From: [Bacteroides] pectinophilus
Lineage (GTDB): Bacteria; Bacillota; Clostridia; Lachnospirales; Lachnospiraceae
Reading direction: 5' to 3'
Length of the DNA stretch: 64,000 nucleotides
Assembly: GCA_025146925.1 (NCBI GenBank)
Contig: CP102260.1
Coordinates: 1,783,389-1,847,388, forward strand
Positions 45,809 to 55,274 of the stretch are shown one piece after another (the first letter of the stretch is position 1; the number at the start of each line of letters is the position of its first letter). The notes beneath the pieces were generated by a model, which saw only the letters and a list, made by a program, of their open reading frames with translations, ran no database searches and was not told the DNA's origin. Position numbers and translations under genes: made by a program.

Positions 45809-46651
45809 TTATCTTAAGTCCTTAATATCTACTCCGTCCATATCATCGAAGTCCTGATTCTCGCCAACCATACCCCAGATGAATGAGTATGCATGTGTAG
45901 CTGAAGCTGAATGAATTGACCAGCTAGGTGAGATTACTGCCTCTTCATTGTGCATAATGATATGACGTGTCTCTGTCGGCTCACCCATATAGTGGAATAC
46001 TGCTGCATTCTCAGGTACTTCAAAATACAGATATACTTCCATTCTTCTGTCATGTGTATGACATGGCATTGTATTCCATACACTTCCCGGCTCAAGAGAT
46101 GTAATACCCATCTCAAGCTGGCAGCTTTCTACCTGTCCCGGAAGGATATACTTGCGGAGGATTCTGTGGTTAGCATCCTCAAGTGTACCAAGCTCAAGCT
46201 TATTCTGAGGAAGGATGTCCTTCTCAGGGTCAATGAATACTGTAGGGTATGTCTTATGTGCCGGAGCACTGTTGAAATAGAACTTAGCAGGATCTGAAGC
46301 ATCTGCACTTGCAAATGTAATCTCCTTAGCTCCCATTCCTACATACATACCGTCTCTGTACTTGAACTCATAAGCCTTGCCGTCTACTGTCACAGTACCC
46401 TTGCCGCCGATATTGATGATACCCATCTCACGTCTCTCAAGGAAATACTTAGCTCTGAGCTCGGCACCTGCCTCAAGTGTCAGTACCTTATCTGTTGGCA
46501 TTGCTGCACCAATTATAATTCTGTCAATCTGACTGTAGATTGTCTTAATCTCGTTAGCATTAAAGAGATCCTGCACAAGGAAATCATGTCTCAAGCGTGC
46601 AGTATCATATGTCTTCACATCTACGGGATTAGCTCCTGGTCTTACTTCCAT
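45809..46651 (-). CDS. kduI: 4-deoxy-L-threo-5-hexosulose-uronate isomerase KduI
   Basis: 280 residues, a bicupin. The zinc ligands are H198, H200, E205 (MPCHTHDRRMEVYLYF) and H247, matching the known enzyme offset by two. KduI isomerises DKI, the unsaturated uronate product of pectate/oligogalacturonate lyases, to DKII. With kduD it forms a two-step operon with its own promoter. Confidence 0.96.
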   Translation of the reverse strand: MEVRPGANPVDVKTYDTARLRHDFLVQDLFNANEIKTIYSQIDRIIIGAAMPTDKVLTLEAGAELRAKYFLERREMGIINIGGKGTVTVDGKAYEFKYRDGMYVGMGAKEITFASADASDPAKFYFNSAPAHKTYPTVFIDPEKDILPQNKLELGTLEDANHRILRKYILPGQVESCQLEMGITSLEPGSVWNTMPCHTHDRRMEVYLYFEVPENAAVFHYMGEPTETRHIIMHNEEAVISPSWSIHSASATHAYSFIWGMVGENQDFDDMDGVDIKDLR

Positions 46652-46684
46652 CGTATCTTCCTCCTAATAATTTACATTACTTTA

Positions 46685-46713
46685 AGAATAGCATATTTGA
46701 GCAATATTTTCAA
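46685..46713 (-). promoter_or_regulatory. Promoter of kduI-kduD
   Basis: On the minus strand TTGAAA (plus 46708-46713) is followed after 17 bases by TATTCT (plus 46685-46690) with an upstream TG (extended -10). The start of kduI with GGAGG lies about 35 bases downstream. Confidence 0.7.
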
Positions 46714-46757
46714 GAGTATGCCATTCTTCATTAACCTCATGTCATTATCTATTCCTG

Positions 46758-48539
46758 TTAATTAAGTCTGTATATCTTAACATCTCTTCCAAATACGGAA
46801 TCGCATCCGACATACTCTGCCTTATCTGCACCATCTATGCCAGAAAAAAATTCTTCATAGTCACTGCTTTTGTAATCCTTCGTATATTTTCTGTCATCAA
46901 AAACTGTTGTTCCAAACAGATTTATCGTGCGGTCATTGCCATCCATCATAGATACATCAAGTATAAGATAAAGTGGATCATTCTTATTGACAGAATCAGA
47001 ATTATAGTTGCCCTTAAGCGCCGATTCATAATCAGCCAGATAATAATGCTGCGTATTATAAAGTTCACACGTATAGCAAGTAAGAGTCCATGGCTCATTT
47101 GTTACAATAATGCAATTTGCATTATTCTCAATTTTTGTTAATGTAACTCCCTCTTCCTGATGTTTAAAATAATACGCATCGGACGCAAGTGCTATACTAA
47201 GCACGATAAACACTGCACTCACTGCAACACCTATTATATTTCTAAGTTTTTCCCGCTTTACAAAATATGTAATAATATGCCATACTGCTGTCACTGCAAA
47301 CACAGCCATAACAGGATATGCCATGAATATATACCTTGTGCAGGTTCTTCCCATCGAGTAAACAGATGTTTTAAAAGCCGCAATCAGAATTACAAATATA
47401 ACTGTTGTTATAAGTACGACGAGCGTGTACTGAAGGTTCTTAATGCCTTTCGCAATATCAAGCACAATTTTTTTCACCTTGGAAAATATGCTCTTCAACC
47501 ATTTTTCGTTACGGAACACAAAGCACAGCGGAACTGTTATAAATAAAATTATCCCAGCTGCATAAAGCGCATATACACCTGTCATTGTTTCCCATATTGA
47601 ATTATGTATTCCAAACAAATCATTAGTCATATATGACCAGTACATCTTGTTCTGCCACATAGCAGGGTACTGCTTATAAGAATAGCTCATAGAACTATAA
47701 TACTGCGAATCTCCAAACATATGTCTTATCGTTGCCGGGAATATTGCTATTGACATGCCAACGCTCACCGCCATCGTAATCCCATATACCAAAAATCTCT
47801 TAAAACGCTTTGAAAAAAGATAATACAGACAGTACATTAACGTAACTATAAATGCAAACGGCAGAAAAAAATGCACCGTAAAACAGCCCAGTAGATTCAC
47901 AACAAACATTTTAATATATATATACCTGCAGTTTTTTTCCGAATTACAATTTGCATACAATTCATGTGCATAGTAAATAAGCATAATGCCAAACATCGTT
48001 GCCGGTGAATATATTCTCAGAAATATTGTTATATTCTGTGCTGCCATTGTAAAACCAAAGAAAAAGCACGCTATAATCCCTGCATTTTCATCCTTAGTCA
48101 AACTTTTCGTAAGCTTATATACATATATCTGCATTATTACAAAACATATAATATTAAGTGCAAAGCAATACCACTTCGACCATTTACCGGGAAACATTGC
48201 ACATATAAAATGCAGCATCATATATCCAAGCGGCGGATTATAATCCTGTGTTGCATTATAATATATTGCCGAATAATTAAATATTTCACTCTTATCAACT
48301 GTTATATAATCTCTGAGTAATTGTGATGACTGCCATGAATCCGTATTTTTAGGAACATCACCTATGTCTTCTTTAAATATATGTGTACCTGCAGTACTGT
48401 TGGCAAATCCATAATTCCACAACTCATCAGAGTGAAATCCCTGCTTATTGATTCCAAACATTAATGTTATGTATATACATTGCACAAATATAACAGCTGC
48501 CAGTATAAGCATGCGTTTGTTTATTTTATTATTAAGCAT
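46758..48539 (-). CDS. GT-C-type membrane glycosyltransferase
   Basis: 593 residues. About ten or more membrane helices with a large C-terminal extracytoplasmic part are seen. FHSDELWNYG in the first loop and NPPLGYMMLH nearby fit the acidic-motif and substrate loop of GT39/GT83-like lipid-linked sugar transferases, but the exact donor and acceptor are unknown. The start was placed at MLNNKINK because GGGAGG lies 6 bases upstream; the gene then overlaps the fkbM end by 8 bases. Confidence 0.72.
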   Translation of the reverse strand: MLNNKINKRMLILAAVIFVQCIYITLMFGINKQGFHSDELWNYGFANSTAGTHIFKEDIGDVPKNTDSWQSSQLLRDYITVDKSEIFNYSAIYYNATQDYNPPLGYMMLHFICAMFPGKWSKWYCFALNIICFVIMQIYVYKLTKSLTKDENAGIIACFFFGFTMAAQNITIFLRIYSPATMFGIMLIYYAHELYANCNSEKNCRYIYIKMFVVNLLGCFTVHFFLPFAFIVTLMYCLYYLFSKRFKRFLVYGITMAVSVGMSIAIFPATIRHMFGDSQYYSSMSYSYKQYPAMWQNKMYWSYMTNDLFGIHNSIWETMTGVYALYAAGIILFITVPLCFVFRNEKWLKSIFSKVKKIVLDIAKGIKNLQYTLVVLITTVIFVILIAAFKTSVYSMGRTCTRYIFMAYPVMAVFAVTAVWHIITYFVKREKLRNIIGVAVSAVFIVLSIALASDAYYFKHQEEGVTLTKIENNANCIIVTNEPWTLTCYTCELYNTQHYYLADYESALKGNYNSDSVNKNDPLYLILDVSMMDGNDRTINLFGTTVFDDRKYTKDYKSSDYEEFFSGIDGADKAEYVGCDSVFGRDVKIYRLN

Positions 48540-49623
48540 CACGTTCCTCCCACCATGCATATAATACAGTTTCACAATAATCATATGAATGATGTCTTAC
48601 AGCAAATTTGTAATTGTCATCATACTTTTTTATAATACGCATTATTTTGTACATATCAATTGCACTGTGATATATACATACTGCAATAAGAGGATGGTTC
48701 TTTTGTATTACTTTTTTGGCTCCATATAGCATATTTTTTTCAAAGCCTTCTATATCAGCTTTAATAAAATCAACTTTTGCATCACCAAAGAACTCATCTA
48801 ATGCATATATTTTGACATTGCCTTCACCATATCTTCCTATCCTGCTCGTCGTTGAAGCAACAGCTGCCGTATTTTCAACAGACACACACCCTGTTATATC
48901 TCCCACGCCCGCATTAACAGCAGTTATTCTGTCTTCTGACAGCCCCCACTCTCTATTAAGTCTTCCTATTCTTTCTATTAATGCATTGTAATTTTGTGCA
49001 TTAGGTTCAAACCCATATATTTCAGAAAAAACCGCTGTCTTTTCCCATATATATTTTTCTATTGAATCCCCAACGAATGCCCCGCAATCAACAAAGACCT
49101 CCCCGGGTCTGTTCCTTCTAAACTGTGGAATACCAAAATACTGTCTTTCGCTGTATATATTTTCATCAACAGGTATTCCTTCCATTCTGCATTCAATAAT
49201 TGTACTGTACACATCCTTGGAACGGGCATCATTAAGATTTTCGTAAACGTCATATATATCCCTGCAATGCTTGCCAAATAAATATTCATCAAACATACTG
49301 CATTCAAGATTCTTGTTCCTGCATTGTTTCTTCAGCTTATCACATACATCAGGATTCATTGATAATACCAAAACAACAGGATTATGTGTCATTTCATTGA
49401 TGCTGTCCGGTGCTACTACTTTTTTCCCCATAAAGCATGTATTCTGCTTACTCGCATTATTATCGCAAAAGCATGCTATATCGACATCCTCACTCTCAAT
49501 GCACTCTTTGTACAAAACTGCTGTATTCCCCGCTCCAAAAATCACAATGTCCCTGTCTTTAGTTCTCTGAAAAAAATCATACGCCCCTTTTAACTTTCTG
49601 CAAAATTCTTCAAAACTGCTCAT
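48532..49623 (-). CDS. FkbM-family methyltransferase
   Basis: 363 residues. The N-terminal Rossmann-like domain (IVIFGAGNTAVLYKECIE) may bind a nucleotide-sugar-type ligand. The C-terminal SAM domain has VFVDCGAFVGDSIEKY, FEPNAQNY and DFIKADIEGFEK, typical of FkbM methyltransferases acting on sugars. The start was set at MSSFEEF, with GGAGG 8 bases upstream. It is coupled to the membrane glycosyltransferase after it, so both may modify a surface glycan or glycoprotein. Confidence 0.82.
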   Translation of the reverse strand: MSSFEEFCRKLKGAYDFFQRTKDRDIVIFGAGNTAVLYKECIESEDVDIACFCDNNASKQNTCFMGKKVVAPDSINEMTHNPVVLVLSMNPDVCDKLKKQCRNKNLECSMFDEYLFGKHCRDIYDVYENLNDARSKDVYSTIIECRMEGIPVDENIYSERQYFGIPQFRRNRPGEVFVDCGAFVGDSIEKYIWEKTAVFSEIYGFEPNAQNYNALIERIGRLNREWGLSEDRITAVNAGVGDITGCVSVENTAAVASTTSRIGRYGEGNVKIYALDEFFGDAKVDFIKADIEGFEKNMLYGAKKVIQKNHPLIAVCIYHSAIDMYKIMRIIKKYDDNYKFAVRHHSYDYCETVLYAWWEERDA

Positions 49624-49758
49624 ACTTTCTCCCTCCATGCCTTCTACGGTCATGTATTTCAAATATTCATTTTATCATAGCGCAGTGTCAAAATCCATAA
49701 AAATATTTCATCTGTATACACATCTGAACAAGCACTACTAAATGCCTATTATGAATCT

Positions 49759-51168
49759 CTAGCCATTTTCATGCGGAAGTCTAAGCCTGAACAGCTTTCT
49801 CTTAAGCCTCTTCCACCTGAACGGTACAAGCGGATAAAGATAACTCTTGCCTGATATAGTATTGTTAAATGCAAGCATGAGAATCCATATGACAATCCCC
49901 GCAGCAAAGCCCCACAGGTCGAAGAATGCCGTAAGAATGAGCGTTACTATTCTCACAAACTTAAGTGCATACCCCATCTCAAAGCTTGCCTGTGAATAAG
50001 TTGCAACCGTCACAACCGCCATGTAAAGCATTGCCTCAGGGCAGAACCAGCCGGATGATACGGCATACTCTCCCACAACGATACCGGCAACAATACTCAG
50101 CGGTGTTGACATAATTGTCGGCGTATTCACCGCCGCAAGACGCAGACCGTCTATACAGAACTCAAGAAGCAGCAGCTGCAGAAGAACAGGCACCTCTACA
50201 TTTGCAGAAATCTTAATAAAATCAAGCCATTCCGGTATCCATGACGGATTATTGATAAGAAGGAGCCAGAATGGCGTAAGCAGAACTGTGGCAATTGTAA
50301 CGATGAATCTCGACCACCTCAGATAAGTTCCCACTACCGGAGGAAAATAGAAGTCATCCGCCTCTTCAAGGACATCAAAGACGCTCGTCGGAAGTATCAT
50401 TGCCGCAGGCGAATTATCAACGAACACAACCACGTTGCCGTCAAGCACTGCCGCAGCCGCTGTGTCCGGTCTTTCCGAATATTTGAACTTAGGAAATGGA
50501 TTTATCCAGCTTTTTTCCAAAAGACATTCCGCAAGGCTCTGGACATTCATAGTAAGCGATTCAACCTTTATAGACTCAATACGTTTTTTGAGCTGCTTTA
50601 CAAATCTTTTATCAACCTTATCCTCTATATAGCAAAGCACAATATCTGAACGTGAGCGTTCCCCAACACCAAGTATCTCCGCCGAGAATAGCGGGTCTCT
50701 TATTCTTCTCCTCACCAGCGCCACATTAAATACAAGTGTCTCAACGAAGCCATCCCTTGAGCCTCTCATCACACGGTCTTTCCATGGCTCATCCACACTT
50801 CTTGCGGGATATGTTCTCCCATCAATGGCAATCCCGACATCAAAGCCATCTATAAATACACACGTTATTCCCGACAGTATTGCTGTCACAGCCTTGCCAG
50901 CGTCATCAATCTTCTCAACTTCCGCATATGGCATTCCGACCTTGAGGAATGTATACACATCCTTTACATCATTCTCTTTCAGTCCCATAAAAAACTGCAT
51001 AAGCTTATGCATAAGATCTTCCTGCAGGAAGCCGTCAACAAAGAAAAATCCCGCCATCTTCCCACCAATATCGACAGTCCTGTACAGAATATCAAAATTG
51101 TAGTCCATTCTCAGCTTTTGCTGCATAAGCTTCACATTATCTGCTGCATTTATGCTAAAATCCCTCAT
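49759..51168 (-). CDS. SpoVAF/GerA-family spore membrane protein
   Basis: 469 residues. The family stretch RPDTAAAAVLDGNVVVFVDNSP (in pieces), then PTSVFDVLEEADDFY, is followed by four or five membrane helices, as in SpoVAF and GerA-A proteins of spore germination. SpoVAF is normally in the spoVA operon; here it stands alone. The start (MRDFSINAADN) was chosen because GGAG lies 9 bases upstream. A sigma-G-like promoter precedes it. Confidence 0.85.
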   Translation of the reverse strand: MRDFSINAADNVKLMQQKLRMDYNFDILYRTVDIGGKMAGFFFVDGFLQEDLMHKLMQFFMGLKENDVKDVYTFLKVGMPYAEVEKIDDAGKAVTAILSGITCVFIDGFDVGIAIDGRTYPARSVDEPWKDRVMRGSRDGFVETLVFNVALVRRRIRDPLFSAEILGVGERSRSDIVLCYIEDKVDKRFVKQLKKRIESIKVESLTMNVQSLAECLLEKSWINPFPKFKYSERPDTAAAAVLDGNVVVFVDNSPAAMILPTSVFDVLEEADDFYFPPVVGTYLRWSRFIVTIATVLLTPFWLLLINNPSWIPEWLDFIKISANVEVPVLLQLLLLEFCIDGLRLAAVNTPTIMSTPLSIVAGIVVGEYAVSSGWFCPEAMLYMAVVTVATYSQASFEMGYALKFVRIVTLILTAFFDLWGFAAGIVIWILMLAFNNTISGKSYLYPLVPFRWKRLKRKLFRLRLPHENG

Positions 51169-51200
51169 TGTGCCATTCTCCATTTCACTATATGAACTAT

Positions 51201-51215
51201 GTTCATTATATGAAC
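51201..51215. promoter_or_regulatory. Palindrome in the spoVAF-like leader
   Basis: A 15-base palindrome (GTTCATTATATGAAC) is followed by a second imperfect copy (TTCACTATATGAAC, 51184-51197) in the untranslated leader. Two neighbouring half-sites suggest an operator, but no regulator was identified. Confidence 0.35.
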
Positions 51216-51263
51216 ACTGCATGAATTGACGGCATCAGCCGTCTGTGCCGTTTTATATAGAGC

Positions 51264-51293
51264 TAGTATGCACAATGTCTGTCATTAATATAC
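51264..51293 (-). promoter_or_regulatory. Sigma-G-like promoter before the spoVAF-like gene
   Basis: On the minus strand GTATA (plus 51289-51293) is separated by 18 bases from CATACTA (plus 51264-51270). This matches the Bacillus sigma-G consensus GHATR-N18-CATWHTA at every position. It lies directly after the nifJ terminator and about 95 bases before the start codon, consistent with forespore expression. Confidence 0.7.
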
Positions 51294-51345
51294 AAAAAAA
51301 CAGGCACCATACAAGTGTATATATCTATCACCTGTACAGTGCCTG
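51294..51345 (-). terminator. Rho-independent terminator of nifJ
   Basis: Arms CAGGCAC/GTGCCTG with an extended imperfect inner stem make a hairpin of about 17 base pairs. It is followed on the minus strand by seven T residues (plus 51294-51300). It separates nifJ from the spoVAF-like gene. Confidence 0.9.
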
Positions 51346-51376
51346 TAATTCATCATGCAATCATATCAGACTGCAC

Positions 51377-51427
51377 AACAATGTTATTATCATAACAATG
51401 TTATTATTATAACAATGTCATATATTA
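51377..51427 (-). repeat. 17-bp tandem repeat at the nifJ 3' end
   Basis: Three copies of a 17-base unit (plus strand AACAATGTTATTATCAT, then ...TTAT, then a diverged third) run from just after nifJ through its stop codon. Each begins with AACAATGTT. The role is unknown; it may be a 3' UTR structure or a site of slippage. Confidence 0.8.
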
Positions 51428-54400
51428 CTGCTGGCTCTTCTTAAGGAGTGTCTCGTACTTCTTCTTAGCATTAGCTTCTGCCTCTGAGAACAGCTTCTCT
51501 GCTCTCTCAGGATTCTGCTTCTTAAGGTTGATGTAACGGTTCTCTCCCATGATGAAGTCTCTGTATTCCATTGTTGGAGCCTTGCTGTCAAGAACGAATG
51601 GATTCTGTCCTTCTGCTTCCCTACGTGGGTCGAATCTGAACAGGTTCCAATATCCTGACTGAACTGCAAGCTTCTCTTCCTCAATCGCCTTAGCCATACC
51701 CTTACGGATACCATGGTTGATACATGGAGCATAACCAATTATGATTGAAGGTCCGTTGTAGCTCTCAGCTTCCTTGATTGCCTTAACACACTGAGCCATA
51801 TCAGCACCCATAGCAACCTGTGCAACATAGATGTAACCATAGCTCATTGCAATTGCAGCAAGATCTTTCTTCTTAACATCCTTACCTGCAGCAGCGAACT
51901 GTGCAATAGCACCAAGGTTAGTAGACTTAGAAGCCTGTCCGCCTGTGTTAGAATAAACCTCTGTATCGAATACGAACACATTGACATCCTTATGAGCTGC
52001 AAGAACATGATCAAGTCCGCCGTAGCCGATATCATAAGCCCATCCGTCACCACCGAGAATCCACTGTGACTTCTTTGAAAGGAATTCCTTCTCTGCAAGA
52101 ACTTCCTTAGCCTTATCGCATCCGCACTTCTCAAGTGCAGCAACAAGCTTATCTGTAGCTGCTGAGTTAGCTTCGCCGTCTTCGTATGTTGCATAGTACT
52201 CTTCGATAGCTGCCTTAATATCAGTATCATCTGTATTAGCAAGAATATCATCAAGCTTATTCTTAAGTGAGCTGCGGAGTGCATCAGCGCCGAGCTTCAT
52301 ACCAAATCCAAACTCTGCATTATCCTCGAATAATGAGTTAGCCCATGCAGGTCCCTTGCCGGCCTTATTAACCGTATATGGAGTTGAAGGTGATGAACCT
52401 GCCCAGATTGAAGAACAACCTGTTGCATTGGCAATCATCATTCTGTCACCACAAACCTGTGTGATAAGCTTAGCATAAGGTGTCTCACCACATCCTGCAC
52501 ATGCACCTGAGTACTCAAGCAATGGCTGTCTGAACTGTGATCCCTTAACTGTAGCAACCTTGAACTTCTCAAGCACATCCGGCTTATCTGATACAGTAAG
52601 TCCGTAATCAAAGAACTTCTGCTCATCCATCTGTGACTCAAGTGGAGCCATCTTAAGTGTATCAGCCTTGTTATTGCCAGGGCAGACATTAGTACATGAA
52701 CCGCATCCTGTACAGTCAAGAACTGATACTGTCATTGCAAAGTAATATCCAGGCATACCTGTCATTGCATGAACCTTCATGCCTGCAGGAGCTGCATTCT
52801 TCTCTTCCTCATTCATAACAACAGGACGGATTACAGCATGTGGACATACATATGCACACTGGTTACACTGAATACATGATTCTGAATTCCAGCATGGAAC
52901 ATCTACTGCAACGCCACGCTTCTCATAAGCTGCTGTACCCTGTGGGAATGTACCGTCGATAACATTCTTGAATGTAGATACAGGAAGCTTATTACCCTCA
53001 CATGCATTGATTGGCTTTTGGATATTGTTAACGAAGTCAAGAACCTCAGGTCTTCCTTCTGTTGCAACAGTAGAAAGATTCTCATCCGTAGCGTTCTTCC
53101 ACTCTTCAGGAACAGGTACTTCAACAACTTCTCCGGCACCTCTCTCGATAGCCTCAAAGTTCATTCTTACAACATCTTCACCCTTCTTAGCATATGAATG
53201 CTCTGCTGCTGACTTCATGTAGCCAATAGCCTCATCCTCAGGAATGATGTTAGCAAGCTTGAAGAATGCTGACTGAAGAATTGTATTGATACGTCCGCCA
53301 AGTCCGATCTCCTTACCAAGCTTAATACCATCGATGATATAGAACTTAACATTATGCTCAGCCATATATCTCTTAGCCTGTCCAGGAATGTGATCTGCAA
53401 CCTCTTCAGGTGACCACTCACAGTTAAGAAGGAATGTACCGCCATCCTTAACATCCTGAACCATGTTATACTTGCTCATGTATGCAGGGCAGTGACATGC
53501 AACAAAGTCAGCCTTATCAATCAGGTATGTAGACTTAATAGGTGACTTACCAAAACGAAGGTGTGATGTTGTAACACCACCTGACTTCTTAGAATCATAA
53601 TCAAAATATGCCTGTGCATACATATCTGTATGGTCACCGATAATCTTGATTGAGTTCTTATTGGCACCTACTGTACCATCTGCACCAAGTCCCCAGAACT
53701 TACATGATGTTGTTCCGGCTGGAGCAGTATTAGGATTCTCTGTACGTGGAAGTGAAAGGTTAGTAACATCATCCACAATACCGATTGTAAAGTTCTTCTT
53801 CTCTGTATTGTTGTATACAGCGATGATGTCTGCAGGAGTTGTATCCTTAGAACCAAGTCCGTAACGTCCGTTAAGAACTGTAACATTAGCGAACTTAGAA
53901 TCCTTAAGTGCTGCAAGAACATCAAGATAAAGTGGCTCACCGATTGAACCAGGCTCCTTAGTTCTGTCAAGAACATTGATTACCTGTACTGTCTCAGGCA
54001 TTACTGCAAGCAGATGCTTAGCTGAGAATGGACGATACAGACGAACCTTGATAGCACCAACCTTCTCACCCTTTGATACAAGATACTCAATTGTCTCATC
54101 GATAGTATCACAAACTGAACCCATAGCGATGATAACCTTTGTTGCATCAGGAGCACCAACATAGTTGAATGGCTTGTAATCTGTGCCAATCTTGGCATTA
54201 ACCTTGTTCATGTACTCTTCTACGATATCAGGGATTGCTTCATAATATGGGTTAGAAGCTTCTCTTACCTGGAAGAAGATATCAGGGTTCTGAGCTGAAC
54301 CGTGAAGTACAGGATGCTCCGGATTAAGAGCTCTCTTCTTGAATGCAGCAACTGCATCCATATCACACATTTCCTTAAGGTCTTCGTAGTCCCACATCTC

Positions 54401-54949
54401 AATCTTCTGAATCTCATGTGATGTACGGAAACCATCGAAGAAGTGAACGAATGGAACACGTCCCTTGATAGCTGCAAGATGTGCAACTGCACCAAGGTCC
54501 ATTACTTCCTGAACACTTGAGCTGCAAAGCATTGCAAAACCTGTCTGACGACATGCATAGATATCCTGGTGATCACCAAAGATTGAAAGTGCATGGCTTG
54601 CAAGTGCTCTGGCTGATACATCAATAACGCCAGGGAGCAGCTCACCTGCTACCTTATACATATTAGGGATCATAAGAAGAAGTCCCTGTGAAGCTGTATA
54701 AGTTGTTGTAAGTGCACCTGCTGCAAGAGCACCATGGAATGCACCTGAAGCACCACCTTCTGACTCAAGCTCGAATAACTTAACAGTGTCTCCGAAGATG
54801 TTCTTTCTTCCCTGTGTTGCCCACTGATCTGTATAATCAGCCATTGGTGAAGAAGGTGTGATAGGATAGATGGCAGCTACTTCTGTGAACGCATAAGATA
54901 CGTGAGCGGCAGCTGTGTTACCATCCATAGTTTTCATTTTTCTTGCCAT
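51425..54949 (-). CDS. nifJ: Pyruvate:ferredoxin oxidoreductase
   Basis: 1174 residues, the single-chain multidomain enzyme. It has a pyrimidine-binding domain at the N-terminus, a ferredoxin domain with two 4Fe-4S motifs (CIQCNQCAYVCPHAV and CTGCGSCTNVCPGNN), a further cluster region GACAGCGETPY, and the TPP motif GDGWAYDIGYGGLDHVL. It oxidises pyruvate to acetyl-CoA plus CO2 and reduces ferredoxin, central in fermentation. The start has AGAGGT 8 bases upstream. It stands alone with its own terminator. Confidence 0.98.
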   Translation of the reverse strand: MARKMKTMDGNTAAAHVSYAFTEVAAIYPITPSSPMADYTDQWATQGRKNIFGDTVKLFELESEGGASGAFHGALAAGALTTTYTASQGLLLMIPNMYKVAGELLPGVIDVSARALASHALSIFGDHQDIYACRQTGFAMLCSSSVQEVMDLGAVAHLAAIKGRVPFVHFFDGFRTSHEIQKIEMWDYEDLKEMCDMDAVAAFKKRALNPEHPVLHGSAQNPDIFFQVREASNPYYEAIPDIVEEYMNKVNAKIGTDYKPFNYVGAPDATKVIIAMGSVCDTIDETIEYLVSKGEKVGAIKVRLYRPFSAKHLLAVMPETVQVINVLDRTKEPGSIGEPLYLDVLAALKDSKFANVTVLNGRYGLGSKDTTPADIIAVYNNTEKKNFTIGIVDDVTNLSLPRTENPNTAPAGTTSCKFWGLGADGTVGANKNSIKIIGDHTDMYAQAYFDYDSKKSGGVTTSHLRFGKSPIKSTYLIDKADFVACHCPAYMSKYNMVQDVKDGGTFLLNCEWSPEEVADHIPGQAKRYMAEHNVKFYIIDGIKLGKEIGLGGRINTILQSAFFKLANIIPEDEAIGYMKSAAEHSYAKKGEDVVRMNFEAIERGAGEVVEVPVPEEWKNATDENLSTVATEGRPEVLDFVNNIQKPINACEGNKLPVSTFKNVIDGTFPQGTAAYEKRGVAVDVPCWNSESCIQCNQCAYVCPHAVIRPVVMNEEEKNAAPAGMKVHAMTGMPGYYFAMTVSVLDCTGCGSCTNVCPGNNKADTLKMAPLESQMDEQKFFDYGLTVSDKPDVLEKFKVATVKGSQFRQPLLEYSGACAGCGETPYAKLITQVCGDRMMIANATGCSSIWAGSSPSTPYTVNKAGKGPAWANSLFEDNAEFGFGMKLGADALRSSLKNKLDDILANTDDTDIKAAIEEYYATYEDGEANSAATDKLVAALEKCGCDKAKEVLAEKEFLSKKSQWILGGDGWAYDIGYGGLDHVLAAHKDVNVFVFDTEVYSNTGGQASKSTNLGAIAQFAAAGKDVKKKDLAAIAMSYGYIYVAQVAMGADMAQCVKAIKEAESYNGPSIIIGYAPCINHGIRKGMAKAIEEEKLAVQSGYWNLFRFDPRREAEGQNPFVLDSKAPTMEYRDFIMGENRYINLKKQNPERAEKLFSEAEANAKKKYETLLKKSQQ

Positions 54950-55161
54950 GAATGAATACCTCTTTCTTTCTTTATTAATAGAAATTATTCATTTCCGTTA
55001 ACCTTATTTTATTATCAATAGCCTAAAAAGTAAAGCACATAATGAAAATTTTCGTCAATTTTAATAAATACGTGTCGTATACAAAAAACTTGTTAAACCT
55101 TTGTCAAATTTTCCGTTCTTTCTGCATCATTCCGTTTACCAAAACACGTCATGCAGTATAC
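54950..55161 (-). promoter_or_regulatory. nifJ upstream region
   Basis: This A+T-rich stretch between the amt terminator and nifJ holds no gene. On the minus strand it contains TTGACA and TTGACG with no well-spaced TATAAT, and a GATAATAAAAT stretch closer to the gene. A palindrome GAAAATTTTC and, at 55047-55061, an 11-of-15 match to the CodY box lie here; neither is decisive. Confidence 0.35.
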
Positions 55162-55200
55162 AAAAAAAGCCCGGCCGGCGGACTGCACAATATCCGCCAG
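55162..55200 (-). terminator. Terminator of amt
   Basis: A GGCGGA/TCCGCC stem, lengthened by GC pairs, is followed on the minus strand by GGCCGGGC and then seven T residues. It lies 75 bases after the amt stop. Confidence 0.85.
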
Positions 55201-55274
55201 CTGAGCCTTCATTATCAATCATTCAGCATTTTTATTATTTATTATCAGCACTTTGTAGTCATCAGAACTACATT

